Origin: Betaproteobacteria bacterium
GTDB lineage: Bacteria > Pseudomonadota > Gammaproteobacteria > Burkholderiales > Usitatibacteraceae
Direction: 5' to 3'
Length of the DNA: 64,000 nucleotides
Assembly: GCA_016711875.1 (NCBI GenBank)
Contig: JADJSD010000001.1
Location: 1,922,001 to 1,986,000 of the forward strand
Shown here: in pieces, positions 45,628 through 53,459 of the stretch
How positions within the stretch are numbered: position 1 is the stretch's first letter
Layout of the letters: every line of letters starts with the position of its first letter
The notes under the pieces: generated by a model
What the model saw: only the letters and a program-made list of their open reading frames with translations
Database searches by the model: none
What the model was told of the DNA's origin: nothing
Made by a program: the position numbers and the translations under genes

Positions 45628-46118
45628 GAGCTCCCGATCTCGCGCAGGCGGGTCGCGAGCGCGTGGCGGTCGAGCTTCCCGGCGGGCAGGCTGGCGAACA
45701 GCTCGATGCGGCGCTTGAGCGTGAGGTAGGTGTCCAGGAAGGCGCGGCGCTTTTCGTCGTCATTGCCCTCCACGGCGGAGGGATCCGGCACGCCCCAGTG
45801 CGCCGTCATCGGCTGCCCGGGCCAGACGGGGCAGACCTCGCCGGCGGCGTTGTCGCAGACCGTGAAGACGAAATCCAGCTCCGGCGCACCGGGCGCGGCG
45901 AACTCGTCCCAGTTCTTGCTGCGCAAGTCGTCGACCGGGTAGCCATTCTTCGCGAGCAGTTCGATCGCGAAGGGATTCACGCGCCCCGACGGGAAACTGC
46001 CCGCGCTGAAGGCCCGGATGCGCGAGGGGTCGATGCGAGAGGCGATGGCCTCCGCCAGCACGGAGCGCGCGGAGTTGTGGGTGCAGAGGAAAAGCACGTT
46101 GAGCGGACGGTCGGCCAT
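45624..46118 (-). CDS. arsC: arsenate reductase, low-molecular-weight phosphatase type
   Basis: This 164-residue enzyme reduces arsenate to arsenite for export by Acr3. The P-loop nucleophile is Cys12 in LFLCTHNSARS, and the redox cysteine pair lies in CDNAAGEVCPVWPG, as in the thioredoxin/glutaredoxin-linked branch with the same PTP-like fold. The start at 46118 removes a basic N-terminal extension encoded by the arsI tail. It sits between arsI and acr3. Confidence 0.93.
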   Translation of the reverse strand: MADRPLNVLFLCTHNSARSVLAEAIASRIDPSRIRAFSAGSFPSGRVNPFAIELLAKNGYPVDDLRSKNWDEFAAPGAPELDFVFTVCDNAAGEVCPVWPGQPMTAHWGVPDPSAVEGNDDEKRRAFLDTYLTLKRRIELFASLPAGKLDRHALATRLREIGSS

Positions 46119-46125
46119 GGGCGCC

Positions 46126-46579
46126 TCAGCTGCAGCAGGAGGTCGCGGAAGGCTTGGCGCCGGCCTTCGGGGCGCAGCACGCCGTTTCCGGCGGCGCTGC
46201 CCCATGGAAGGTCGGCACCGTATCGAGCGTGCGGTAGGTTTCCCAGGCCACGCCCTGCGGATCGCTCACCCAGTGCTTGTCCGACTTCGCGTAACAGCAG
46301 GACACGCCGCGCTCCTCGCGCACGGCAATGTCGGCACGATCCACGGCGGCGCGCATGCCCGCCAGCTCTTCGTCGGTTTCCACCTGGAAGCCCAGGTGGT
46401 CGATGCCGGTCGATGCCCGGCTTCGCTGCGAGATGGCGAAGTTGAGGCGCGGATCCTCCACCATCCACTTGGCGTAGTCGGGCTTCTCGACGGTGGGCGG
46501 GGGCCCCGAAGAGCTGCGTGTAGAAACGGATGCTCTCGGGAAGGCTGGCGACGCTGACGTGCACGTGGAATCGCTTCAT
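46126..46579 (-). pseudogene. arsI: ArsI-type C-As lyase, frameshifted by one base
   Basis: ArsI is a Fe(II)-dependent ring-opening dioxygenase-fold enzyme that breaks the carbon-arsenic bond of trivalent organoarsenicals. The ATG at 46579 opens MKRFHVHVSVASLPESI. The frame breaks in a run of five G (46499-46503, plus strand); removing one restores a 150-residue protein. Metal ligands (His5 or His7, His61, Glu113) and the arsenic-binding pair Cys94-Cys95 in GVSCCYA are intact, and the tail has two more Cys pairs. The homopolymer suggests a sequencing error or a slippery switch. Confidence 0.82.
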
Positions 46580-46941
46580 GGGATGTCCCTTCGAAGGGTT
46601 GCGGGCGGGCAGCAGCCGGCGAGGGCGGTCTCGACCGTCGAGAGGCATTCGCTCGGCATGCCTTGGCAGCAATGCTGGGTGAGATAGGTCATGAGCGTGG
46701 CCATGCGCTCGAAATTCGCCGAGTAATAGATGAAGCGCGCCGCGTTGCGCGGCGTGACGAGGCCGGCCCTCGCCAGTTCCTTGAGGTGGAAGGACAGCGT
46801 CGCGGGGCTCACGGCGAGCCTTTCCCCGATCGCACCGGCGGCCAGGCCTTCCGGCCCCGCCTGGACCAGCAGTCGAAAGATCGCGAGGCGGGTTTCCTGG
46901 GCCAGCGCTGCCAGGGCATTGACGGCGTCTTTTGATTCCAT
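46576..46941 (-). CDS. arsR: ArsR-family arsenic-responsive repressor
   Basis: This 121-residue winged-helix repressor has the recognition region LAVSPATLSFHLKELARAGLV. Possible arsenic ligands are Cys91-Cys92 and Cys99 in HCCQGMPSEC, with Cys110-Cys111 near the C-terminus. This placement is C-terminal, unlike the classic ELCVCDL motif of E. coli ArsR. Its stop overlaps the arsI start by ATGA. The only possible ATG lies 2 bases from an operator-like palindrome, so the message may be leaderless. Confidence 0.93.
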   Translation of the reverse strand: MESKDAVNALAALAQETRLAIFRLLVQAGPEGLAAGAIGERLAVSPATLSFHLKELARAGLVTPRNAARFIYYSANFERMATLMTYLTQHCCQGMPSECLSTVETALAGCCPPATLRRDIP

Positions 46942-46943
46942 AA

Positions 46944-46978
46944 TTCGAATATTATCGAAATAAATGGCGGACCGTCAA
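46944..46978 (-). promoter_or_regulatory. arsR promoter and operator
   Basis: On the minus strand TTGACG (46978-46973) is followed after 16 bases by GATAAT. The -10 is embedded in a palindrome TTCGA-N6-TCGAA (46944-46959), a likely ArsR operator. The -10 is so close to the arsR ATG (46941) that transcription should begin at or within two or three bases of the start codon. There is no Shine-Dalgarno sequence. Confidence 0.65.
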
Positions 46979-47028
46979 CGGGAAGCAGGAAATTCAGCCC
47001 TGCTCCGAAACCCGGGTGCGGGCCGAAA

Positions 47029-47058
47029 TTGACCCTCGGTGCTGCATCGCGGTAAAAT
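47029..47058 (+). promoter_or_regulatory. tpiA promoter
   Basis: TTGACC (47029-47034) and TAAAAT (47053-47058) are separated by 18 bases, 24 bases before the tpiA ATG. It is divergent from the arsR promoter in the same 141-base gap and probably drives tpiA, secG and perhaps the downstream tRNA and nuo genes. Confidence 0.65.
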
Positions 47059-47082
47059 CCTTCGGTTTTGAGGGGCGCTTAC

Positions 47083-47847
47083 ATGCGGATCGGCCACGTC
47101 GTCGGGAACTGGAAGCTGAACGGCAGCCTGTCCGGGAATGAAACGCTCCTCGGATCGGTGAAGGCGGCAGTCCCGAAAGCGGCCGGTTGCCGTTTCGGGG
47201 TTTGCGTTCCTTACCCGTACCTGGCGCAAGTCAAGGATTTGCTGGCCGGATCGGGTGTCGAATGGGGCGGGCAGGATTGCAGCCGGTTCGACAAGGGCGC
47301 CTACACCGGGGAAGTCTCCGGGGCGATGCTGGCGGAATTCGGGTGCACCTACGCGATCGTGGGCCACTCGGAGCGCCGGACGATATTCGGCGACACGGAT
47401 GGGGTCGTGGCGGAGAAATTCGCGGCGGCCCGGCGGGCGAAGCTCACGGCGATCCTGTGCGTGGGCGAAACGCTCGAGGAACGGGAGCGGGGCGTGACGG
47501 AAGAAGTGCTCGCCCGGCAGCTGGACGCGGTGCTGGAAAATCAGGGCGCCGCGGCCCTTGACGGGGCCCTCCTGGCTTACGAGCCGGTGTGGGCCATCGG
47601 CACGGGCAGGACGGCCACGGTGGCGCAGGCGCAGGCGGCTCACGCGTTCCTGCGGGGCCGGGTGGCGAAGAAGGACGCAAGAGTTGCGGAGGCGTTGCCG
47701 ATCCTCTACGGAGGCAGCGTCAAGGCCGCGAACGCGGCGGAATTGTTCGCGATGCCGGATGTCGATGGCGGTCTCATCGGCGGGGCATCGCTGGTAGCGG
47801 AAGAATTCGCGGCGATCTGCCAGGCGGCGATCGCGCGCAAGGGATAG
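47083..47847 (+). CDS. tpiA: triosephosphate isomerase
   Basis: This 254-residue TIM-barrel enzyme interconverts dihydroxyacetone phosphate and glyceraldehyde-3-phosphate. Active-site Lys is in GNWKLNG, the electrophile His in VGHSERR, the catalytic Glu in AYEPVWAIGTG, and the phosphate loop in YGGSVKAAN. The ATG at 47083 has GAGGGG upstream. It starts the tpiA-secG-tRNA-nuo run. Confidence 0.97.
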   Translation: MRIGHVVGNWKLNGSLSGNETLLGSVKAAVPKAAGCRFGVCVPYPYLAQVKDLLAGSGVEWGGQDCSRFDKGAYTGEVSGAMLAEFGCTYAIVGHSERRTIFGDTDGVVAEKFAAARRAKLTAILCVGETLEERERGVTEEVLARQLDAVLENQGAAALDGALLAYEPVWAIGTGRTATVAQAQAAHAFLRGRVAKKDARVAEALPILYGGSVKAANAAELFAMPDVDGGLIGGASLVAEEFAAICQAAIARKG

Positions 47848-47849
47848 CA

Positions 47850-48212
47850 ATGCAGACTCTGATCATCGTGTTCCACGTGCTGGCGGCGGTTGCGATCGTC
47901 GTGCTCGTGCTCCTGCAGCACGGCAAGGGCGCGGACATGGGCGCCGCCTTCGGCAGCGGCTCCGCCGGCAGCCTCTTCGGCTCCGCGGGCGCCGCCAACT
48001 TCCTTTCGCGCTCCACGGCCGGCCTCGCCGCCGTGTTCTTCGCGACGAGCCTCGCGCTCACCTATTTTTCGGCCACCCAGTCGAAGTCCGGCGGCGTGAC
48101 GCAAACGCTGGACGCGGCAGGGAAGAAGACCGAAAGCAAACCGGCGGCGCCCGTTCCCTCGGCGCCCGCACCGTCGGGGGATCCTGCGAAGTCCACGGAG
48201 ATCCCGAAGTAA
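47850..48212 (+). CDS. secG: preprotein translocase subunit SecG
   Basis: This 120-residue SecYEG accessory subunit has two membrane helices. LLQHGKGADMGAAFG and GSLFGSAGAANFLSR in the connecting loop are the family signature. The C-terminal 45 residues form a Pro/Ala/Ser-rich cytoplasmic tail. It starts 2 bases after tpiA. Confidence 0.95.
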   Translation: MQTLIIVFHVLAAVAIVVLVLLQHGKGADMGAAFGSGSAGSLFGSAGAANFLSRSTAGLAAVFFATSLALTYFSATQSKSGGVTQTLDAAGKKTESKPAAPVPSAPAPSGDPAKSTEIPK

Positions 48213-48238
48213 GCCTCGCAGTGCCTGCAGCATCAAAT

Positions 48239-48323
48239 GCGGTCGTGGTGGAATTGGTAGACACGCTGTCTTGAGGGGGCAGTGCCGAAAGGCGTGAGAG
48301 TTCGAGTCTCTCCGACCGCACCA
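48239..48323 (+). tRNA. tRNA-Leu (GAG)
   Basis: This class II tRNA of 85 bases includes an encoded CCA. The acceptor stem GCGGTCG/CGACCGC pairs fully, the discriminator is A, the anticodon stem CTGTC/GGCAG encloses TTGAGGG (anticodon GAG), a long variable arm follows, and the T-loop is TTCGAGT. It decodes CUC/CUU. Its place between secG and nuoA is common in betaproteobacteria. Confidence 0.96.
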
Positions 48324-48382
48324 TTCGGTTCGAAGCATCGCCGGGAATCCGGCACGGGAACAACCTCGTCGCCTGGGGCGCC

Positions 48383-48751
48383 ATGCTGGAAAACTATTTT
48401 CCCGTCTTGCTCTTCCTCGCCATCGGCTGCGCCGTCGGCATCGGCGCCCTCATCGCGAGCGGCGTGCTGACGAAGCTCACCGGCGTCGGCAGCCCGGACG
48501 CGGAAAAACTCACCCCGTACGAATGCGGCTTCGAGGCCTTCGAGGACGCGCGCATGAAGTTCGACGTGCGCTACTACCTCGTCGCCATCCTCTTCATCCT
48601 GTTCGACCTCGAGATCGCCTTTCTCTTTCCCTGGGCCATCGTGCTGCAGGAGATCGGCTGGTTCGGCTTCTCGGCCATGATGATCTTCCTGGGCATCCTC
48701 GTGGTCGGCTTCGCGTACGAGTGGAAGAAAGGTGCCCTGGAATGGGACTGA
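48383..48751 (+). CDS. nuoA: NADH-quinone oxidoreductase subunit A
   Basis: This 122-residue membrane subunit of complex I has three helices. The loop segment KLTPYECGFEAFEDAR, with its conserved cysteine, and YYLVAILFILFDLE are family signatures. It starts 59 bases after the tRNA and opens the 14-gene nuo operon. Confidence 0.96.
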   Translation: MLENYFPVLLFLAIGCAVGIGALIASGVLTKLTGVGSPDAEKLTPYECGFEAFEDARMKFDVRYYLVAILFILFDLEIAFLFPWAIVLQEIGWFGFSAMMIFLGILVVGFAYEWKKGALEWD

Positions 48752-48776
48752 TGACACGCGCCGTGGAGGCCGCCCG

Positions 48777-49265
48777 ATGAGCGCGCTGAAGGAAGGCGGC
48801 ATCTCCGACCAGGGCTTCGTCGTCACACAGGTGGACAACGTCCTTAACTGGGCGCGCACGAACTCCCTGTGGCCGATGACCTTCGGCCTCGCCTGCTGCG
48901 CGGTGGAGATGATGCACGCGGGCGCTTCGCGCTACGACCTGGACCGCTTCGGCATCGTCTTCCGCCCGAGCCCGCGCCAGTCGGACCTCATGATCGTCGC
49001 CGGCACGCTGTGCAACAAGATGGCCCCGGCCCTTCGCCGCGTGTACGACCAGATGGCCGAGCCGCGCTGGGTGCTGTCGATGGGCTCGTGTGCCAATGGC
49101 GGGGGCTACTACCACTATTCCTATTCCGTCGTTCGCGGCTGCGACCGCATCGTGCCCGTGGACGTTTACGTTCCCGGATGCCCGCCGACGGCCGAAGCGC
49201 TCCTCTACGGCCTGATCCAGTTGCAGAACAAGATCAAGCGCACGCAGACCATCCGGCGCGGCTGA
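48777..49265 (+). CDS. nuoB: NADH-quinone oxidoreductase subunit B
   Basis: This 162-residue subunit binds the terminal iron-sulfur cluster N2 next to the quinone site. The ligands are the tandem cysteines in GLACCAVEMM and single cysteines in MGSCANGGG and VPGCPPTAE. The ATG at 48777 gives the normal short N-terminus. It is part of the hydrophilic arm together with NuoC and NuoD. Confidence 0.97.
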   Translation: MSALKEGGISDQGFVVTQVDNVLNWARTNSLWPMTFGLACCAVEMMHAGASRYDLDRFGIVFRPSPRQSDLMIVAGTLCNKMAPALRRVYDQMAEPRWVLSMGSCANGGGYYHYSYSVVRGCDRIVPVDVYVPGCPPTAEALLYGLIQLQNKIKRTQTIRRG

Positions 49266-49268
49266 CCG

Positions 49269-49874
49269 ATGACCCCCCACCTCCAGGCGCTGCAAGACGC
49301 CGTCACCGCCGCCCTCGGCGAAAGGCTCGTCCGGGCGAGCGTCGACCGGGGTGAGCTCACCCTCGAGGTGAAGGCGGCCGACTGGTTCGAGGCCTCGCGC
49401 ATCCTTCAGTCCGACGCCGGCCTCGCCTTCACGATCCTGGTCGACTTGTGCGTCGTCGATTACGAAGGCTTCGGCGAGGGCGAACGCGAAGGCGGGCGCT
49501 TCGTCGTCGTGATCCACCTGCTGTCCATCGACCGCAACCGCCGCGTGCGCGTGAAGGCGACCTGCGAGGACGACGGCTTCCCGATGATCGATTCCGTCAT
49601 CGACGTGTGGCCCTCGGCCAACTGGTTCGAGCGCGAGGCGTTCGACCTCTACGGCGTGGTGTTCAACGGCCACCCGGACCTGCGCCGCATCCTCACGGAC
49701 TACGGCTTCGTCGGGCACCCCTTCCGCAAGGATTTCCCCATCTCCGGCCACGTCGAGATGCGCTACGACCCCGAGCAGCGCCGCGTGGTCTACCAGCCGG
49801 TGACCATCGAGCCCCGCGAGATCGTCCCGCGCGTCATCCGCGAGGATTCCTACGGCGTGGGCGGGAAGCGCTGA
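49269..49874 (+). CDS. nuoC: NADH-quinone oxidoreductase subunit C
   Basis: This 201-residue 30-kDa subunit of the peripheral arm is separate from NuoD here (fused in E. coli). The signature NWFEREAFDLYGVVFNGHPDLRR and the following GHPFRKDFP are clear. It is 3 bases after nuoB and 1 base before nuoD. Confidence 0.97.
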   Translation: MTPHLQALQDAVTAALGERLVRASVDRGELTLEVKAADWFEASRILQSDAGLAFTILVDLCVVDYEGFGEGEREGGRFVVVIHLLSIDRNRRVRVKATCEDDGFPMIDSVIDVWPSANWFEREAFDLYGVVFNGHPDLRRILTDYGFVGHPFRKDFPISGHVEMRYDPEQRRVVYQPVTIEPREIVPRVIREDSYGVGGKR

Positions 49875-49875
49875 C

Positions 49876-51129
49876 ATGGCCGAGATCAAGAACTACACGA
49901 TGAACTTCGGGCCCCAGCACCCGGCGGCCCACGGCGTGCTGCGCCTCGTGCTCGAGCTCGACGGCGAGGTGGTGCAGCGCGCGGACCCGCACATCGGCCT
50001 GCTGCACCGGGGAACGGAAAAGCTCGCCGAGACGCGCACCTACCTGCAGAGCGTCCCGTACATGGACCGCCTCGACTACGTGTCGATGATGGCCAACGAG
50101 CACGCCTACGTGATGGCGATCGAGAAGCTCGTGGGCGTATCGGTGCCCGAGCGCGCGCAGTACATCCGCGTGATGTTCGACGAGATCACGCGCATCCTGA
50201 ACCACCTGCTGTGGATCGGCTCGCACGCCCTCGACGTGGGCGCGATGACGGTTTTCCTCTACGCGTTCCGCGAGCGCGAGGACCTCTTCGACATGTACGA
50301 GGCCGTCTCGGGCGCGCGCATGCATGCGGCCTATTACCGCCCGGGCGGGGTCTATCGCGACCTGCCGGAGCGCATGCCGCAGTACGCCTCGAACAACCAG
50401 CGTTCCGCCACCGAGATCTCGCGGCTCAACGAGAACCGCCGGGGTTCCCTGCTCGATTTCATCGAGGACTTCACGAACCGCTTCCCGGCGTACGTCGACG
50501 ACTACGAGACGCTCCTCACCGAGAACCGCATCTGGAAGCAGCGCACGGTGGGCATCGGCGTCGTGACGCCCGAACGCGCCCAGGCCCTGGGATTCACCGG
50601 CCCCATGCTGCGCGGCTCCGGCGTCGCGTGGGACCTGCGCAAGAAGCAGCCGTACGAGGTGTACGACCGGATGGATTTCGACATCCCCATCGGCACCCAC
50701 GGCGACTGCTACGACCGCTACCTGGTGCGCGTGCAGGAGATGCGCGAGTCCAACCGGATCATCCGGCAATGTGTCACGTGGCTGCGCGCGAACCCCGGCC
50801 CGGTCATCACGGACAACCACAAGGTGGCCCCGCCCTCGCGCGAGCAGATGAAGGGCTCGATGGAGGAGCTGATCCACCACTTCAAGCTTTTCACCGAAGG
50901 CATGCACGTCCCGCCGGGCGAGGTCTACGCCGCGGTCGAGCACCCGAAGGGCGAGTTCGGCATCTACCTCGTCTCCGACGGCGCGAACAAGCCGTGGCGC
51001 CTCAAGATCCGCGCGCCGGGCTTCCCGCACCTGGCGGCCCTGGACGAAATGGTGAAGGGCCACATGATCGCGGACGTGGTCGCGATCATCGGCACGATGG
51101 ACATCGTGTTCGGGGAGATCGACCGGTGA
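49876..51129 (+). CDS. nuoD: NADH-quinone oxidoreductase subunit D
   Basis: This 417-residue 49-kDa subunit helps form the quinone-binding cavity with NuoB. FGPQHPAAHGVLRLVLELDGE near the N-terminus is the signature, with the His and Tyr of the quinone site (HPAAHG; YMDRLDYVSMM). The C-terminus ends MDIVFGEIDR. Its TGA overlaps the GTG start of the cupin gene by GTGA. Confidence 0.97.
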   Translation: MAEIKNYTMNFGPQHPAAHGVLRLVLELDGEVVQRADPHIGLLHRGTEKLAETRTYLQSVPYMDRLDYVSMMANEHAYVMAIEKLVGVSVPERAQYIRVMFDEITRILNHLLWIGSHALDVGAMTVFLYAFREREDLFDMYEAVSGARMHAAYYRPGGVYRDLPERMPQYASNNQRSATEISRLNENRRGSLLDFIEDFTNRFPAYVDDYETLLTENRIWKQRTVGIGVVTPERAQALGFTGPMLRGSGVAWDLRKKQPYEVYDRMDFDIPIGTHGDCYDRYLVRVQEMRESNRIIRQCVTWLRANPGPVITDNHKVAPPSREQMKGSMEELIHHFKLFTEGMHVPPGEVYAAVEHPKGEFGIYLVSDGANKPWRLKIRAPGFPHLAALDEMVKGHMIADVVAIIGTMDIVFGEIDR

Positions 51130-51611
51130 GCGCGCGCGTGATCGATACCCGCGTCGTCAACATCGACCAACTGAAGCTCGAGCCTTTCGAGCAGGGCGAA
51201 AGATTCGCGAGCGCGTGCGCACGCATCGGCCCGCTCGTGGGTGCGAAGCACCTGGGCTATTCGTACGACGTCGTGCCCCCCGGCAAGCGCTCCTGCCCCT
51301 TCCACAGCCACCGGGTGGAGGAGGAGATGTTCTTCGTCCTTTCCGGCACGGGCCTCCTGCGCTACGGCAGCGAGACGCGGGCGCTGCGCGCGGGCGACAT
51401 CGTCTGCTGCCCCACCGGCGGGCCCGAGACGGCGCACCAGATCGTCAACGATTCCGACGCGCCGCTCGCGTACCTTTCCGTCAGCACCAACCACCCGGCC
51501 GAGATCTGCGAGTACCCCGATTCCGGCAAGGTGGGCGCGTTCGCCGACGGCAAGTTCCGTCACATGTCGCCCGCCGCCGCCCACGTCGACTACTGGAAGG
51601 ACGAGGCATGA
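51126..51611 (+). CDS. cupin-domain protein embedded in the nuo operon
   Basis: This 161-residue protein has one cupin domain: SCPFHSHRVEEEMFFVLSGTG supplies two histidines and a glutamate, and GGPETAHQIVN supplies the third histidine. A metal site is therefore likely. The GTG start at 51126 overlaps nuoD (GTGA) and its stop overlaps nuoE (ATGA), so it is fully coupled to complex I translation. It is not a known complex I subunit. Sugar isomerase-like, dioxygenase-like or assembly functions are all possible. Confidence 0.88.
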   Translation: MSARVIDTRVVNIDQLKLEPFEQGERFASACARIGPLVGAKHLGYSYDVVPPGKRSCPFHSHRVEEEMFFVLSGTGLLRYGSETRALRAGDIVCCPTGGPETAHQIVNDSDAPLAYLSVSTNHPAEICEYPDSGKVGAFADGKFRHMSPAAAHVDYWKDEA

Positions 51612-52090
51612 GCCTGCTTTCGGCCCCCTCCCTCGAGCGCATCGCCCGCGAGGTCGCCAAGTATCCGGCGGACCAGAAGCAATCCGCGGTGATGGCCTCC
51701 CTCGCCATCGCGCAGGACGAGCACGGCTGGCTTTCCAACGAGGTGATGGAAGCCGTCGCGCAGGTGCTCGGCATGCCGCCCGTGGCGGTGTACGAGGTCG
51801 CGACCTTCTACAACATGTACGACCTGAAGCCCGTCGGCAAGGCCAAGATCACGGTGTGCACCAACCTGCCGTGCGCCCTTTCGGGGGGCGTCGCCGCCGC
51901 GGAGCATCTCCAGGCGAAGCTCGGCGTGGGCTTCAACGAGACCACCGCCGACGGCCGCTTCACGCTGAAGGAAGGCGAATGCATGGGTGCCTGCGGCGAT
52001 GCCCCGGTGCTCATCGTGAACAACAAGCGCATGTGCAGCCGCATGACGAACGACAAGCTCGACGCGCTGGTCGAGGAGCTGGGCAAGTGA
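51608..52090 (+). CDS. nuoE: NADH-quinone oxidoreductase subunit E
   Basis: This 160-residue 24-kDa subunit binds the [2Fe-2S] cluster N1a. The four ligands are in CTNLPCAL and ECMGACGDAP, in the thioredoxin-like fold. VYEVATFYNMYD is the family signature. It overlaps the cupin gene by ATGA and nuoF by GTGA. Confidence 0.97.
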   Translation: MSLLSAPSLERIAREVAKYPADQKQSAVMASLAIAQDEHGWLSNEVMEAVAQVLGMPPVAVYEVATFYNMYDLKPVGKAKITVCTNLPCALSGGVAAAEHLQAKLGVGFNETTADGRFTLKEGECMGACGDAPVLIVNNKRMCSRMTNDKLDALVEELGK

Positions 52091-53424
52091 CGGCCTTCCT
52101 CGATTACGGGCCCGACGCCGTCATCCTCAAGGGGCTCACGGGCGACAACTGGCGCCTCGCGGACTACGAGGCCCGGGGCGGTTACCAGGCGCTCAGGAAG
52201 ATCGTGACGGAGAAGATGGCCCCCGAGGCGATCATCGCCGAGGTGAAGAAATCCTCGCTGCGCGGCCGCGGCGGCGCGGGTTTTCCGACCGGTCTCAAGT
52301 GGTCCTTCATGCCGCGTGCGTTCCCGGGGCAGAAATACGTCGTCTGCAATTCGGACGAAGGCGAGCCCGGCACGTTCAAGGACCGCGACATCATCCGCTA
52401 CAACCCGCACATCCTCATCGAGGGGATGATCATCGCGGGCTACGCCATCGGCGCGACGGTCGGCTACAACTACATCCACGGCGAGATTTTCGCCGACTAC
52501 CTGCGCTTCGAGGAGGCGCTCGAGGAAGCCCGGGCCGCCGGCTACCTCGGCGACAACGTGATGGGCGGCGGCTTCGATTTCCAGCTGCACGCCCACCACG
52601 GCTACGGCGCCTACATCTGCGGCGAGGAAACCGCGCTCCTCGAGTCGCTCGAGGGCAAGAAGGGCCAGCCGCGGTTCAAGCCGCCCTTCCCGGCGAGCTA
52701 CGGCCTGTACGGCAAGCCGACCACGATCAACAACACCGAGACCTTCGCGGCCGTCCCCAACATCATCGTGAACGGCGGCGACTGGTTCCTGAACCTCGGC
52801 AAGCCCAACAACGGCGGCACCAAGATCTTCTCGGTCTCCGGCCACGTGAACCGCCCGGGCAATTTCGAGGTGCGCCTGGGCACGCCGTTCGCGACGCTGC
52901 TCGAGATGGCCGGCGGCATGCGCGGGGGCAAGAAGCTCAAGGGCGTGATCCCCGGCGGCTCGTCGATGCCCGTGCTCCCGGCCGACGTGATGATGTCCCT
53001 CGACATGGACTACGACTCGATCGCCAAGGCCGGCTCCATGCTCGGCTCGGGCGCGGTGATCGTGATGGACGAGGACACCTGCATGGTGAAGGCCGCCGAG
53101 CGCCTGGCCTACTTCTACTTCGAGGAATCCTGCGGCCAGTGCACGCCTTGCCGCGAGGGTACGGGCTGGCTCTGGCGCATCCTCAAGCGGATCGAGGGCG
53201 GGGAAGGGCGCATGGAGGACCTCGATCTCCTCCTCAGCCTCGCCGACAACATCCAGGGCCGCACGATCTGCGCGCTGGGCGACGCCGCGGCCATGCCGAC
53301 GCGCGCCTTCGTGAAGCAGTTCCGGGCGGAGTTCGAGCACCACATCCAGCACAAGCGTTGCCTCGTGAAGGCCGGCGGCTATTCCAGCGCCGACCCGGAC
53401 GCTGGCAAGCTGGCGGCCGACTGA
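52087..53424 (+). CDS. nuoF: NADH-quinone oxidoreductase subunit F
   Basis: This 445-residue subunit oxidises NADH. GRGGAGFPTGLKWSF binds the nucleotide, GEPGTFKDRDI and YICGEETALLESLEG contact FMN, and SCGQCTPCREG carries three of the four ligands of [4Fe-4S] N3. Start is GTG at 52087 in a GTGA overlap with nuoE. Confidence 0.97.
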   Translation: MTAFLDYGPDAVILKGLTGDNWRLADYEARGGYQALRKIVTEKMAPEAIIAEVKKSSLRGRGGAGFPTGLKWSFMPRAFPGQKYVVCNSDEGEPGTFKDRDIIRYNPHILIEGMIIAGYAIGATVGYNYIHGEIFADYLRFEEALEEARAAGYLGDNVMGGGFDFQLHAHHGYGAYICGEETALLESLEGKKGQPRFKPPFPASYGLYGKPTTINNTETFAAVPNIIVNGGDWFLNLGKPNNGGTKIFSVSGHVNRPGNFEVRLGTPFATLLEMAGGMRGGKKLKGVIPGGSSMPVLPADVMMSLDMDYDSIAKAGSMLGSGAVIVMDEDTCMVKAAERLAYFYFEESCGQCTPCREGTGWLWRILKRIEGGEGRMEDLDLLLSLADNIQGRTICALGDAAAMPTRAFVKQFRAEFEHHIQHKRCLVKAGGYSSADPDAGKLAAD

Positions 53425-53459
53425 CCCGTGGTCGAGGAACGAGCCGGCATACCAGACAA

